A stretch of 64,000 bases of DNA from Tubiluchus corallicola (GCA_030141605.1 JAQGDQ010000066.1:496001-560000); one strand, 5' to 3'. Shown: positions 1-12,930, counted from the first letter of the stretch. Numbers and translations are program-made. Notes: a model not told the origin generated them from the letters alone.

Positions 1-359
1 ATGGTTCATGTTTCTCATTTGATAAATTTTAATAAACAGTGGGAGGGTACGACGTTTGTAAATGGGTTTTTCACAATGTTCACGTGACCTATTGTTTCAG
101 CAAATTTAATTTTCGTGTATAATGTCAATCGAGGACGTAAGGCTGCAAAAGTCTAAAATGCAAACCGAAGGTGTTTGCGTGATAATAATTATTAAATTTC
201 TGGATCAGTTTGAGTTTTTCTTAAACAATTTTAACAGATCAAGTCACCTATAAACATGACGAAAATTCAAATTCCATTCATTATGCATTGTTACGTTGTA
301 AGACATTTTACTATTACTTCGTTAAGCATGGGCCTTTTCTCACTGATTTTGCATTTCAG
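1..359. other. Intronic or 5' flank of NSMCE1, no exon resolved
   Basis: The NSMCE1 family has roughly 100 residues before the first exon I can identify at 360. I looked here for the preceding exon. A consensus donor (C then GTAAGG at 136/137) follows an acceptor-like TTTCAG at 95-100, but in the phase required by the next exon this stretch contains a stop at 107-109, so it is not a simple internal coding exon. The missing 5' exons probably lie left of the window. Confidence 0.5.
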
Positions 360-3125
360 GTAAATGTTGTTGAAAGTGACATAACAAAATTGGCTTCGGA
401 CTATACAGTTAACGAGCTGGAATTATTCAAGAAAATGGTAAAAATTACTGTTCTGTAATGATAATGCAAATGTCTAAAAATTAGATTTTTGTGTGGTAAA
501 GTTTAATAAACAACCAAAACTAACCACTTTGAATACTTCATGAACTTTGTCCTATGTCTAAAAAATGCCAAAGTTATTGATTAAAAATTGCAAAAATTAA
601 AGTCATATTCTGTGGTTCTTTTATAATTTCATATGTTGCCACGAAAAAAACTTAATTACTAAAAAACAAGTAGGGACTTGTATACCCCTCTTAGGTAAAT
701 TTCGCTGGAAAAGAATAATTTGACGTTTTCACAATGTGTAGTGATTACGAAACAATGGTGTATTTTATCTGGTGATGAAAAAGCTCATAATTGTATCGTC
801 AGTAAATAACTATATTATGCTCAACTGCTGGCGATCAGGGTGTACCAAAAATTGTGCACAGCACGCAGTTACACTATCTTGTCTTCCAATTCAGCAAATA
901 ACTGACATATTACCTAGTTTGTTACACATAATCAAATACTACATTTCTGTTTTTAAGAAAGCAATTTTGAAATTTGTGTTTTAAAAGGAATTATACTTTT
1001 CCCTTTTCAAAACAGTAATGACTGATTGTCATTTATGATTGCTTTCAGATTGGTGTAATGGTGGAGTCTGATTCCGGTGTCATTTCTTCTATAGAAGCAC
1101 TAAATCTCACCGAAACTCTGGAGAAAAAAATGACCAAGTCAGCTGCTGAAGGATTCATAAAGCAGCTTATTGCTGACAAGTGGCTGCATCAGGTACAATG
1201 CGGCTATTGTTTCTTTATAGATATTTACTCGTTTTAGTGCCCATGCCTAATTAAAGGCCCATCCGAATATATGCTTAATGAAATAGAATGGAAAACACAA
1301 TAAGTGCCCATGTTTGAATAGCCATCCTGGCACAAGTCAATGTATTGAAAGAATTTTGTAATTTTAGTTCATATACCTAACTTTACTATTGCCCATTCTT
1401 GTTAACATATTAACGTAACTTATTAACGCAATCAGATTAACGTAAAAAGGCGCGAATGTTTATAAAATGCCATAATACCTGTCCCCATCTCATTTGTGGA
1501 GATAACACATATTTATTTAATAGTGTTTTCATCCGATACCCGAATAATTGACAAAGCCTGATAAATGAAAATTCAATTGTCATTCTATCAATCATTTAGG
1601 TGTAGCAGGCTTAAAATACTGTGGAAAAGCTAAAAGGTTGATTAGTTTTCTTAAACTGTCGCAGTTTACTGCAAAAACTAAATATTTACACATTTATGTG
1701 ATGGTGGCTTCGTCGCCTTTACCTGCCTTACGCATTCCATCCTAGCAATGGATGAGTGACCATGAGTCTTCAACGGTAAAATTTACAGCATGATCCGAAG
1801 CACGGTGTGCAAATATGCATATGCTATACTGCTACGGATAAATTTGGCATACAAAAGACTAAAAAGTAATAAGTGGCTTTAAGAGCCCATACTTCTTCAT
1901 TAAACGCCTGTTTCTATATTGGTCCAGTAATTGGTTTAGTTTAAAAAATAAGAGCCCAGCCTCTAAAATGATAGTAAATATGATAGTTCTTTGTTATTCA
2001 TTTACCCATGAGGTAGTTATATCATTTGTGACTGTTACTGCAATTGTGCAATAAGTTTTTTGCTCTTTTGTTCCCTTCTTGTTGTTTCCACCTGTCACTA
2101 ATATTTGTGTATATAAATTACTCGATACTCTGAAGGCGTGAAAGACCTTTTTGTGCTGAAACTTATTTTTGTTGTTTAGGACCAAGGTGAGATAACCCTA
2201 GCAGTTAGAGCATTAATTGAACTCGATCAATACCTGCGTCAGACATATCAGGGGATACTACTTTCGTGTAACATTTGCGGTCAAATTGCCCTCAAGGTAA
2301 TGCTTGTTTTCAAGATTTTTGTCTTCAAAACAGATGTTGTATTTTGAAATTTATCACTCGATTTTGGGTAATATTGTAATCACTGCTTACTTCCTTAATA
2401 AAAAGGCATTATTTAAGGGTGCATAGGTTTTTGATTCAGCTATTTAATATTTGCAAATTAACTGATAATTGCATGCCAATGCTAGTGTTAACATTCACAT
2501 CTACATATGGTACTTTGTACATGCACTTGCCTTACCAATTGCATTCTGCATTTACTAAACTTTAATATATATATATGCGTGCGTGCGTGTGTATATTTGA
2601 AAAAAAGCTTGTTTCCAAAACAAATTTATTTGCAGAGTCAAAAATGTGTTAAGTGTGAGACAAAAATGCACTTGCACTGTGCCAGCAGATACTTCATGGA
2701 CAGAGAACCGCATGTTTGTCCCAGATGTAAACAGGCATGGGAACATGAGATTAGACGTAAGCATTTCGCTTGTTCATTCATTGCTGTCTAAAACTCGGTA
2801 TGAATTATTGTTCATTGCTATTTGCTTAACAACTGTTTAACACAAAGTGATTGCCATTTATGGTTTGAGTATTTTAAGTTACTAAAAGGTTTCTTATGTT
2901 TCACCATAATTTTGCAAGTTTAATGTCCAATAACATTATGTAAGATTAAAGAATACCATCTACTGTTCTTCCTGTAGCATTACCGTTGTGAAATGTCAAT
3001 GATTTTATGAATCAGTGCTTCTATTTTCAGCACACAGAAAACGAAAAAACCCGAGTCAGGATTCTGCAACAGATAACTCGGGTGCAGAGGAGCCGCAGCC
3101 TGGAACCAGTGGGGCATCTAGGTAG
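360..3125 (+). CDS. NSMCE1: NSMCE1, SMC5/6 complex RING-like subunit (3' portion, 5 exons)
   Basis: Non-SMC element 1 homologue, a RING-type ubiquitin-ligase subunit of the nuclear SMC5/6 genome-maintenance complex. Exons read as 360-437, 1049-1192, 2180-2296, 2636-2756 and 3031-3125, all with GT-AG borders and matching phases (0, 0, 0, 1), giving 184 residues to a TAG stop. The first exon encodes TKLASDYTVNELELFKKM and the second continues with SDSGVISS, matching the family's winged-helix region. The zinc-binding end starts in exon 3 with CNIC and continues in exon 4 with CVKCETKMHLHC and, later, CPRCKQAW, the variant RING of NSMCE1. The last exon is a short basic, serine-rich tail. About 100 N-terminal residues are missing because the gene starts left of the window. 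The identification is from family motifs; the exon borders are my reading. Confidence 0.9.
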
Positions 3126-3527
3126 CCAACTTCATAAAGCATTTTTCTCAAGATTCTAGGTGTTGTTAGGAGATTTGTAAACTTTATTGAAGCTGATAGC
3201 ATCTGCCACCAGTATCTTTCACAAGTTAATTCGAAAGGTCAGAGAGCATTTGTTGCTTTTGTACATAGTTGACGTACATAGTTACTAATTTATTTTTGAG
3301 ATTGTAAGTCTTGAACTTACCAGAAAGCATTTTTGGTAACTTTTAAAGCGTCAGCATTTAGTGCGCTTAGTGCTAATATGTTCTCCTTCAATGTCGAATA
3401 TATACGAATTAATATTAATATGAATATGATTATTAATATGAATTAGTCACTTTTAGGCAGTTGATGTTTAACATCATGTATAGCAAATTAATTGATAAAT
3501 TATTGCTTACATAGTTTAAGATGAAGA

Positions 3528-3533
3528 AATAAA
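3528..3533 (+). promoter_or_regulatory. Probable polyadenylation signal of NSMCE1
   Basis: AATAAA lies about 400 nt after the NSMCE1 stop, in the AT-rich convergent gap before the WSCD-like gene. Candidate reverse-strand signals (TTTATT on the plus strand at 3609, 3623 and 3634) lie just beyond it, so the two transcripts may end within about 100 nt of each other. Confidence 0.45.
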
Positions 3534-3699
3534 ATTATTGCGATCATTAAAAGTAGGAGTTACGTCAATAATTACGTAAAAATCTTTTGGGGATAAACTA
3601 AAAAAACCTTTATTCTGTCTATTTTATTTTGCATTTATTGTGAAAATTGATGTAAAAGATATAAAATGTAAATAATTCACTTGTGTTATATATATTCAA

Positions 3700-4085
3700 T
3701 AGGGCTGAGACGGTTAACTGTTAACCGACCACTAACTGGTTTAACCGTTTAGAAAATCACTAACCACTTAACCGTTACTTAGGCAAGTTTTTTACGTATC
3801 CATATTAATTACGTATCCAGCGTACATAAAATTGTACTATATATAACATTTTTTCAATTTATCTGTTTGCCTCAGAAGCACTAAATTGTAAAATGTTTTT
3901 CACTCTCGTGTGTTACGAGGATGGTGCCATTTTGGACATTCTCGCTAGTGAGTGCTAGATTTGAACCGCACCCCTTACTCGTGCAAGTCATGTGTATTCT
4001 TATATGTATGACATCATCGGGAACGATTAACCGCAATTAATAACGGTTATATGGTTAGTTAAAAAGTCCAAGTGTCTCACCTCTA
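3700..4085. mobile_element. hAT-like MITE between the convergent genes
   Basis: A roughly 386-bp non-coding element bounded by inverted TAGGGCTGAGAC (left) and GTCTCACCTCTA (right), 10 of 12 bases matching as inverted repeats and starting with the TAG-purine-G pattern of hAT termini. The flanks atattcaa and atatttcaa look like an 8-bp target duplication with one base slipped. The interior is rich in GGTTAAC/GTTAACC inverted motifs. It ends 12 bp below the stop codon of the minus-strand sulfotransferase gene, so it would lie in that gene's 3' UTR. Confidence 0.6.
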
Positions 4086-4097
4086 ATATTTCAATCA

Positions 4098-7000
4098 TCA
4101 AGAAGGCATATAGTCGCTAGGAATATTTGGATGGTGATTATTGCACAACAGTTGTGATACTTCTTTTATATAAGACTCTGCTATGCTTTTTAATTTTACT
4201 GAAAATGGATCAAATTCTTTGCTGCTATTTTTTGTGGCAACAGGTCTCTTAAATGCACCTTGACTGTTCGAAATAGCACATTGTAGTTTGTCTTCATAAA
4301 TCCTCTGACCGAGAAAATGCATAACTCGTTTAAGCTGATTCATTAAATCAGATTGTAGCTGTTCATAATGTACCACTAGTAGAGGTTTGACCAGTTGCAG
4401 ATATTCTGTATGAATAATGCGCCACCACTGTAGATGTTGTTCAGCATAATTTCGAAAATCTGTAAAAAAGGATCCATTATTACAAAAATTACTGTTACCC
4501 ATGCGTCCATTATTAAAGAAATTACAGAAACCCATGCGTAGATTAAATTTCTTGGAATTTGTGATCAGAGCCCTCGTAACATCCGACAGGGAGAAAAATG
4601 CTGGAAAGAGGCAGGAGAATTTTTAAATATTACTGTAATTTATGCATCTGCAAATTTTTGCATTTGCCCTTCCTTGCAAAATTCGCAAACATTTCCAGCA
4701 TGCACTAACTTTACAGTTTACAGTATTTTTTCTGTCATTAACGCCATTGTTGTTGTCGATTATGATAATTACGAAAGCATTGATGATGACGATGTCAATG
4801 CTGTTCGCACAGAAATTTGAGTGTGTTTCCTTGCTGTAAATAATTTTAAGTTATCTCACGTGCAGTATCAAGTTTTCTCAGATCCATCTGCCCGATGTGG
4901 TTGTTACCACCTTTCTTCCTCTTTCCAGAAAACTGCCGCTTGTAATCTGCAATGGTTGCATGATACGGATTACGCATCAGCAGTATTGCTCCAGTTTCAT
5001 TGTATTTCTTTGAACAATTATCTGAGCTGTGTTCCTTTTCAACTATTGTGCTGCCTGGTAGATGTAGGCCTTCTCCTAAAAATCCTGAATTTGATAAAAA
5101 AGAAAGACAACTAATTCTGTAATTCATTTGCATTGGCATTGCATTTTGACACATATTACACTACTGTATTGTCTATACAAATGCATAACAGTTGCATTCA
5201 CACAATTATGTATGGGTTATGTTAGTCGCAAAAGGTCTGTACGTACTGAACTGTGCAAGACAAATTGCTTCACACAGAACGTCAACTCTTGTGCTATATG
5301 TGTGGTTAACTAATAACCCTAGTAAACGTTTGCTAAAATTACATATAACAAAGTTGGAAAAATAGTGCTTAATGAGTGTACACATGAGCAAATCCACATC
5401 TATATTGTTACATACGGATTTTGTCTCGTGTGCAGCAGGTAGATGCATTTGGGTAAAGCACAATTGATGATCAATGTGTCTGAAGCTTATTTAAAGATTT
5501 TTGTCTTAAAAGACATTGGGCAATGGATATTACTGTTTTCACCAATTTTATCTCATTTAATTTATCACTTCTTAAACCTCACACTATGCATTATCAGCAC
5601 TAGTATGCCTGACATTCTATCAATCAAAGTATTTTTATTTTTTTTACTTTGATTAGTATATGGTGGCTGAGGTTACTATTAGTTTATTGTGATTGAAATC
5701 ACAGTAATAGTTGAAATTTTTTACCTGCTTTTATGAAGTATGGATCGTGATATCTTGATCCCGTAAATGTTCCTGTCATTAGTTCGATCAAATGTCTTAG
5801 CCACGTGTTTCCCGATCCAGGAAGACTTACCAGACCAACTGGCTTGTACGTCTTTTCTGGTGCCATGACTATTATCCCACATCGTAAATCTGTAAACATA
5901 AGTGACAAACATGGCTTTTGGTTTCTGATACAATCGTATCAGTTTCTAAATAGTTATCATTTATATAGATATGTGTCAAAAGTATAGAAAGATTATTTTG
6001 TTATGAGATTTGTTTGCTAGAGAAGCTATACAGCAGCAATATTTTAAATATTTTTTTCAAAACTGCTAGTCATTAATGCAACTTTCTCATTATAGTAACA
6101 TATGCCATTCTGTGCATATGGTTTTACCATCAACTCTTTTGGTAAACTTCTGCAGTGCATAGACTTCAGCCATGCTTGCGTTTTTGCATTCTACAATCTT
6201 CTTCACATTTTGGACTATGGCTGGGGTTCTATTGTTCTTTGCAGTGCGTCTATTGTTCTTTGCAGCACGTTTAAGTAATGCAGCTATCTTGATGGCAAGT
6301 GTCTCAAGTCCTAGTTCGCTAGCATTTCCGCAGTAGCAGGTCGATCTAACACTTGGATTAACCACGATGTACAATTGCTTGAGACGATTCCTAAGAATAA
6401 TAAAACTTTCTAAATGCCTATTTTATAGTTCTAATAAGATGTTTAAAAAACATATTTCCAAAATTCACAAATTTCTTTGTCGCGGCAACCTGCTGTTGGT
6501 GCAGACGTCGTTTCATATATAGTCTTTTAAACATATTTTTTATTTTACTTTATTTCTTCTTGCAAAGTCTTACTTTAGATATTTTAAACAAATGAAAGCA
6601 GAACTGGTTTAAAAGCAGTGATAAGTGTCTTTTAAAAACTGCAGTGATTAAAAGTCTATCGGTGTTAAGTATTGACTTGAATTACGTGCTTCAGGCATAT
6701 CATGTGTGAAACCGTGCATGTCCTTTTGGCAACTACATTTCTGCAACCAACATTTCATTGACAACTTGCGTGCTGATGTTTTACAAGGTACGCTGTGTAC
6801 GTTAGAACTCGCGCATTAATTTGTGTACAAAATGATTATTAATGATGATTAATGATTTTCAAACAAAATGAGCTTTAAATATAGAAAATGTGAGAGTCAG
6901 GACACAGTCTGGATTTGAACCAGGGAGCTTGTACCTACATGGCAAATGCCTTAACCACTAAACTGCCGTGCTCCCAGAAAATGCAACAATCTGGATTTGA

Positions 7001-10000
7001 ACCAGGGACCTTCTGCTTACCTACAGCATGCCTTTACCACTAGACTACTGTGTCTCCAGTCAGTGAGCATGATAAGTTTTAGTTAATATGTATGGCTGGC
7101 CAACCAGTTCACCATTTCATAGGTTTGTTCGCTCATGCTAGCAGCTAGAGTAATACTAACAAATCAATTTGTAAGTCAAAATTTTCCATAGATGAAATTT
7201 GAACTAGCATGGTGAACCAACATAGTAAAGGCTGATATATGTATATATGTGGGCCAACGATAAGAAGTAGCTAGGACCTGTCATGGTTGCTGGCGATATC
7301 TAGCAGTGATGTCATCCGAGTAAGCAGAAGGTTCGAATCTAAGTTACGTCCGACTTTTTCATATTTCCTATCTTTTGAGCATTTTAGTATGTATAAACAA
7401 ATTCTATTAATTGTGGGTACGTTTCTTCATCATTTCATCATATTTTGACTACAGTAAAAATTAAATTTTACAAGGTCCTGTGCCATGTGGCTGTTTACTC
7501 ACTTAATGAGTGGATTCATCTGATGTGCTCCTAGCTTTAGATTCCTTAGTTGGCATTGTTGTACACAGTACTTGCGGAAATCTTTGTCTGCAGGAGCATG
7601 GATCTTCAGACCAATGTTTCTACCAGTTGGCTCAGCCAAACACCCAAACAGAGATACTACAGTGTGTATAAACAAACGCTTTAATTTGTAATTTAGATTT
7701 TGTCATATAAGTGCATTGACTGAACACCATAGCAAAATAACATTTGTGTGTGAATAAACACAATCACAAAAGAGCACAGAGCTTACAATAATTAAAATTG
7801 CAAGAAGAAATACAAAAAGCACAAAGTTACAAGTGCTAGTCAACAACACAAGAACAACAAAAAGCACAAATTGTCACAAAAATAGTGAGGTAAGAACAGG
7901 AGAAGTCTGTAAGTTTTATCAAAAAGCCTTTGGATTCTTTCGAAAAATGTAGACAATTGAGCCATTTTGTGATTGGTTTGCCAGGAAAAAACTGCTTGTG
8001 CCATAACCTGCGTGGTGTCTCCTTTGATTATGGCTATTAAAACCACAGTTGTGCAAATGGGTGGAAAACCCATCATTTGGATTTCCCTCATAACATTTTA
8101 CTTTTTCACCACGTCACTTAATACTTAAACAGTGTATTTTGTCACGATGTACATGATTAAGCAACAAAAATAAACTAAATCTCCAATAAATGTTCACAGC
8201 AGAAGCAAAATAATAAAAGCATGTTCCGTCTCACAAATTATATTTGAGCATTGTTGTTATTTGCGTATGTGATGTGCAAAGAGACCACAAATTATTCTAA
8301 TTCTGATTCTAATTTTACCACCTGGATTCAATTGGGACATATAGGTACCATTTAGCAACATGGATTAATTTTTTGCTTATTTAGTTACACCCTTTTTTGG
8401 AGGTAGATGATTTTAAACTGTTTGCTTGCAATATTTAGAGGATTTCTGAAAAAACGTCTAAAACTGTGGATGAAACAAATGATAATTATTATTATTTATT
8501 TTAAAAGATAGAATGGTGTGTCCAGAATCCAATTGTCTTGTGGTGAAACATCCTGTGTCTAAATGACTGTTTGAAAATGTTTGCACACTGTGTGCAAGAT
8601 TAGATTAGATTATGTTTATTTATCTCCTATATGAACATTGAAATATTTGGTACATGCATGTATATAATATATTGACAAAGAGTACTGGTTTGGAGAAAGT
8701 GTGATGACAGAGGGAATTCCAGAAGAAGTTCACCAGGAAGCATTAAGGATACCTGCAGGGTCCAAAACCATTCTTTTTTAGGAGCATTTTCCAATTACAT
8801 TGATAAACTTATACCAGTGTCATACCAAATTGACTAAATCCAGCCAAAATAGACCTCTGACAGATGAGACACAGGTAGACCAGACCAGATCGAACCAGGC
8901 CTATACTGTACATAGAGCAGAAATAAACTAACCCAATGACCACGACCAGACCTACGTTAGTCATTTACATTATGCATCATTTTTTGTTACGTAATGATGC
9001 CTAACGACGAATTTTGTGTTGCCAAATGTTGCATTGTTACACAATGAGTCTTGACTCTTTTATGTATCTCACCAATGTTCGTGGCAAAGCCGAGTGTTTA
9101 TGATGTCAGCTTCAAATTAATGTTCACTATACTAGTGTTACTACGTAATGATAAGTTAATTCAAAATAAGAGAGGTTTACAGGTTTTTTGGAAACGTTTC
9201 TATAATACTTAGATGTCACATACAATTATAAATGCTGTTAGAACGTGGTATTATACTTTTTCATTGTTTTTTAGCATTGCTTATTTGGAATGGTCTATTA
9301 AGTTCTTTAAACGTTACTATTGCCGACGGGGCGTTTATGAACATGAATGCTCTGACATCATTTACGACGGCTGTTTACCACTGCTAATGACGAAAGTCTA
9401 CGTTCTGAACATTGATGTCCAGAAAATGCCCCTATTACCAAATGAAATACTCTCTAGAGTGCCAAGGCACCCAGTGGCCAGTGAAGTAATCGTGACTGCC
9501 GCGCGTCGCGTGCTTTTTTGCTGTAGATGCATTCATTGTTTCAATCTATTGTTTAATAGCTCGTTGGAGTGCAATTACACTGTATGTACAGACTGAACAC
9601 TACTAAAATTACATGGTACCTATTGTGTTTTAAGAAATTGGTTTAGACCTTAGTGATAAACTTCAGAATTGGGTTTAGACTTTTTTGTGATAAGCTTTAA
9701 TCTCTTTTAGTGATCGATACATCCTAGCTGGTTTACGAGAAAAATCGGGTGAATGAATAAATCAGGTAATGTAATTACTGCCTTCAATAATTAGAGTTCT
9801 CACCTCCTTTGAAAGATCTCTCATAGGCGACACTGGCTTCATTTTGCGTCACTTGTTTGACACGTTCTTGCACGCCGTTTACTCCGTTGCACAACGACAC
9901 GTTTTTGCCTATTCTGCCAGCGGCAGAAGACTGGTGTGTGTTAAATAACTTGAACATTGTCACAAATTCGTGGCTTTTCCTTTCTGAAATGTGAGGCTTA

Positions 10001-10101
10001 TCCACACTCAGCATTAGCAAAATATTCACCGTGGAGAAAAATACAATTGCTGACACTAACGGGAAAATGGTGTGATTACATTCTTGCTGCAAGGCTACCA
10101 T
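4098..10101 (-). CDS. WSC-domain sulfotransferase, WSCD family (6 exons, 485 aa)
   Basis: Predicted type II Golgi sulfotransferase of the WSCD1/2 (Drosophila CG9164) family. Exons, 5' to 3': 10101-9804, 7656-7503, 6390-6128, 5889-5725, 5075-4860, 4459-4098; all phases agree and the total is 1458 nt. Residues 11-33 form a membrane anchor after a short cytosolic N-terminus. Residues about 101-180 carry a WSC-like cysteine pattern (FGC, YCVQQC, CYCGN). The sulfotransferase starts near 239: a PAPS-binding loop SLPGSGNTWLRHLIE (260-274), then ILLMRNPYHATIAD (324-337), and in the last exon KPLLVVHYEQL and FKRP. The usual KTH after the beta strand reads KEH (307-309). Introns hold a tRNA-like repeat and a LINE tail. 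The substrate cannot be inferred. The start is the first Met before the anchor. The family call is strong; the WSC assignment is moderate because its second half is atypical. Confidence 0.85.
6898..7058 (-). repeat. Tandem pair of tRNA-like (SINE-type) units
   Basis: On the minus strand two units of about 75-80 bp lie head to tail. Each has an A-box-like TAGTCTAGTGG or CAGTTTAGTGG and a perfect B-box GGTTCAAATCC. The ends cannot form a proper 7-bp acceptor stem, so they are tRNA-derived SINE or pseudo-tRNA sequence rather than functional tRNA genes. A further B-box-like GGTTCGAATC occurs on the plus strand near 7331. Located in an intron of the WSCD-like gene. Confidence 0.6.
8600..8640 (-). 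mobile_element. 3' tail of an antisense LINE fragment
   Basis: Read on the minus strand this ends GGAGATAAATAAA followed by a few AATCT units, the kind of tail left by truncated non-LTR retrotransposons. The same GGAGATAAATAAA string occurs on the plus strand near 28932. No coding sequence is recognisable next to it. Confidence 0.35.
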
Positions 10102-10589
10102 AGTTTTTGGTACATTTGTACTGTAGGTTGCGCACTTTTGTGGCGATAATTATTCACAAAAAAACAATCGAGCTGCCGCTTGTAGTAACAATGACGCTTA
10201 ACGGCAATCTAGGCCTGCAGTAATTTCTCAACTAGCCAACTATCATGTTGTAGTGATATAGGTGATAAGTTTGTTAACCTATACACAAGCGATTAACCCT
10301 GGTTTGCTGTAGGCATTCTGAATTTCTTTAACAGTCCTCACGTGTACAGTTGGTAACAGTTATAAAACTGGAATTTTCGTAGAAGGCGTACTTTTGTTAG
10401 CGACTGAAACATTCTTATACTGCCAGACCTAAAAATCCGAATCGAAAGAATTTAAGATTTCTAAATATGAAGCCACATAGCTATACTACACTTTACCTCG
10501 ACACACTACAAGGTACAATCCAGCACTTAACAATGGCCTTGCTAATAAAATTAAATACTGTAATCATTTGGCAGGATGCGCAGTAAGTT

Positions 10590-11480
10590 TGATTCAAGTA
10601 AATTTCGTCCCGGTAATTTTGTTATTAGGAAATTAAGGTGCCAGGGAAATTTGTCACTGAGAATTTTTGGTACAAGAAAATTTTAGCACTGGGAAAGTTC
10701 GACACCATGACAATGTAATACAGGTATAGTGTGGACTGTTTGGTATTGATATCTGGTACAGTGTAAAAATAGTACGCACCAGATTTAGTGCTAGGTAAGT
10801 TTAGTAGTGGTAAAATGTGGTACGTACAGGGAAAATTTGATGCAAGGAAAGCATGGTACTATGAAAACATCTTTTATATATAAGCTAATCGAAAATGTTA
10901 TAGAGATTTATACTGTTGCATTTGTTTTTTTTGTTCACTTGCTTGTTTGTTATTTCATTCACAGTCGTTGTTGCTGTTGCTGTGCTGCTGCTGTTGCCCT
11001 ACCATTATTGTAGTTTTTTTACTGTTGTTATTGTCGATGTCATCGTCGTTGCTGCTGATGCTGTTGTTGTCATTGTTCTTATTCTAGCATGTTTCTTGCT
11101 TGATGTTGTTTTTGTTATCATCAATGTCATTGTCTTCACCGTCATCATTGTTGCATTTCTTTCGTTGCTGTTTCAGTTATTTTGTAATGAGATAATACAA
11201 ATACTCTGCTTTCTGTTTATTACCAAACTTTCCTAGTACAAAATTTTCCTAGTACCATATTTTCTTCATACCAAAATTTCCTTGTACCACACTCTTAAAA
11301 CTACTGAACATCCCTGGTACCATATTTTTCTCCTATATTTCCGACAAACATTCCCTATAATAGATTTTCCTAGTACCAAAAATTCCTTGTACCTAAAGGT
11401 CATAATACAAAATTGGACCAAAATTGCCATGTACTAAAAATTCATGGTAACAGATTTACCTGTACCTAATTTGTTGGTAG
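10590..11480. repeat. Degenerate long inverted repeat built of GGTAC-containing units
   Basis: The left arm (about 10590-10870) contains repeated GGTAC(A) plus GAAAATTT-like words; the right arm (about 11220-11480) contains their reverse complement, repeated CCTAGTACCA and AAATTTTCC. Each arm is itself a loose tandem of 20-25-bp units. The central 350 bp is a GTT/GCT-rich simple sequence. No clean termini or target duplication were found. Confidence 0.5.
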
Positions 11481-12930
11481 TAAACTTTCCTATATTCTTT
11501 GGCTGCACCAATATTAAATGAAATGCACTTTTGAGTTGGTATTTTTACATTAAATGTCAATAAAATTTTCCCATAAAGATTTTGTATTAAATTATAGACA
11601 TTTACAGTATTATATTGTAATACTCTTAACAGAAACATCCTTACTGTTACATAAATAAGCTCCAAAATCAGTATTTGTAGTGTTCAAGAAATGTGTTTAT
11701 TTCTCAACATGTGATAATCGTTTAAAAAGTTACTACTTGCACGATAATACAAATGTTTTAAGAGTTTATTGGGAATGGCACAAGCTTTTTTAAGCCGTGT
11801 AATCATGCAGATAATGGGCTGCAAACAAAAACGAAACAGGCTGTTCAACCCTCGCTTTATGTACTCTCTATAAACACTAGTGTCAAACAGCAAAAAAGAA
11901 TGTGTGTGTTACAGGTAAAGTGTGAAATAGTGTACTCTATAGAATGCCTTGGTGAGCCAAAAAAACCAGGTAAAGTTTCTAAAATGATCTCTCTTCCTAG
12001 GCATTATGTATGTATAATGCAAGTAAGTCTTTTAAGCTAATCATATACATGTATAAATCTTTTGCTTCAGATACAAGGTTAAAATTAAGAAAAGGTATTT
12101 ATTCAGGATGACTGGGCAAAGCTCATCTACAACAAGGACATGACTGGTGCAAACAATATTCAGATGCCAAAGAACATATATTTGGAACAAAAACAAAACA
12201 TATCAAAATTTAAAAGCAGTTCGAAAAATGAAATTTAAAAAACAATACAATTAGTCAGAATAATACTTTCGATGAAAACAAGTTGCTGTTGTTAGGCATT
12301 TTATAGAATGTTGAATAAATTTTAGGTACTGTAAAAGTAAAACAAATGGTCAATTGTTTTGATAAATTTTCCTGGGCATTTATCTGATACAAAGTGCATA
12401 ATTATTAAAGTTTGGTCATATTGTTGTCAAATTAATCTTTAAAAGCTACAAACAGCACAGTTTTCTATTGATCATCATGCAGACCGTAACAGAGCCTTGA
12501 CTTTTCACTCACAAAACAACTCTCAAATATGCTTGTTAAGTGGATCTGCCCTGTACACGGTTACATGGATTGGGTTTCTTTTATTCTAATGGGTGAATAA
12601 CTCTGTCTTCAACAATGCAGATTCTAAATTTTTATGAAAAATGGATCCTGACATCAGTAAACATTTCCCGTAATTTTCTAATGGAAACTTTTAACTGAGA
12701 AAAAACAACGTGCTACATCGAAGGACATCAGTAGTTCCATTCTAGTTGCGTTTTATACAGGATGGGTGCAGAAACGCCTAACAACTCTGTGCTTAAAATG
12801 AATGAACGATTTTAAAGTGATCTAGAAAAAGGCAGGCAAATACAGCAATGAAAACTATTTTTTAACTGCCGGGAATTAACTAATCATGTAAAAGACTGTA
12901 ACATTAGGGCAAAAAAGCAGCTTCCTCATT

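Noticed and set aside
101-136. Candidate extra NSMCE1 exon with good acceptor and donor
   Set aside because: In the phase needed by the next exon it contains a TAA at 107-109.
6901-7058. Functional tRNA genes
   Set aside because: A and B boxes are present but the ends do not form acceptor stems and no convincing anticodon arm is seen, so they are classed as SINE-like.
7840-8091. 83-aa minus-strand frame in WSCD intron 1
   Set aside because: Its phase and sequence do not fit as an additional WSCD exon, and exons 1 and 2 already join in phase without it.
9213-9596. 127-aa plus-strand frame starting MSHTIINAVRTW
   Set aside because: It lies inside WSCD intron 1 on the opposite strand, shows no recognisable domain, and has no splice or neighbour support.
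11041-11236. Hydrophobic Val/Leu-rich frame at 10916-11236
   Set aside because: It arises from GTT/GTC-rich simple sequence between the inverted repeat arms rather than a membrane protein gene.
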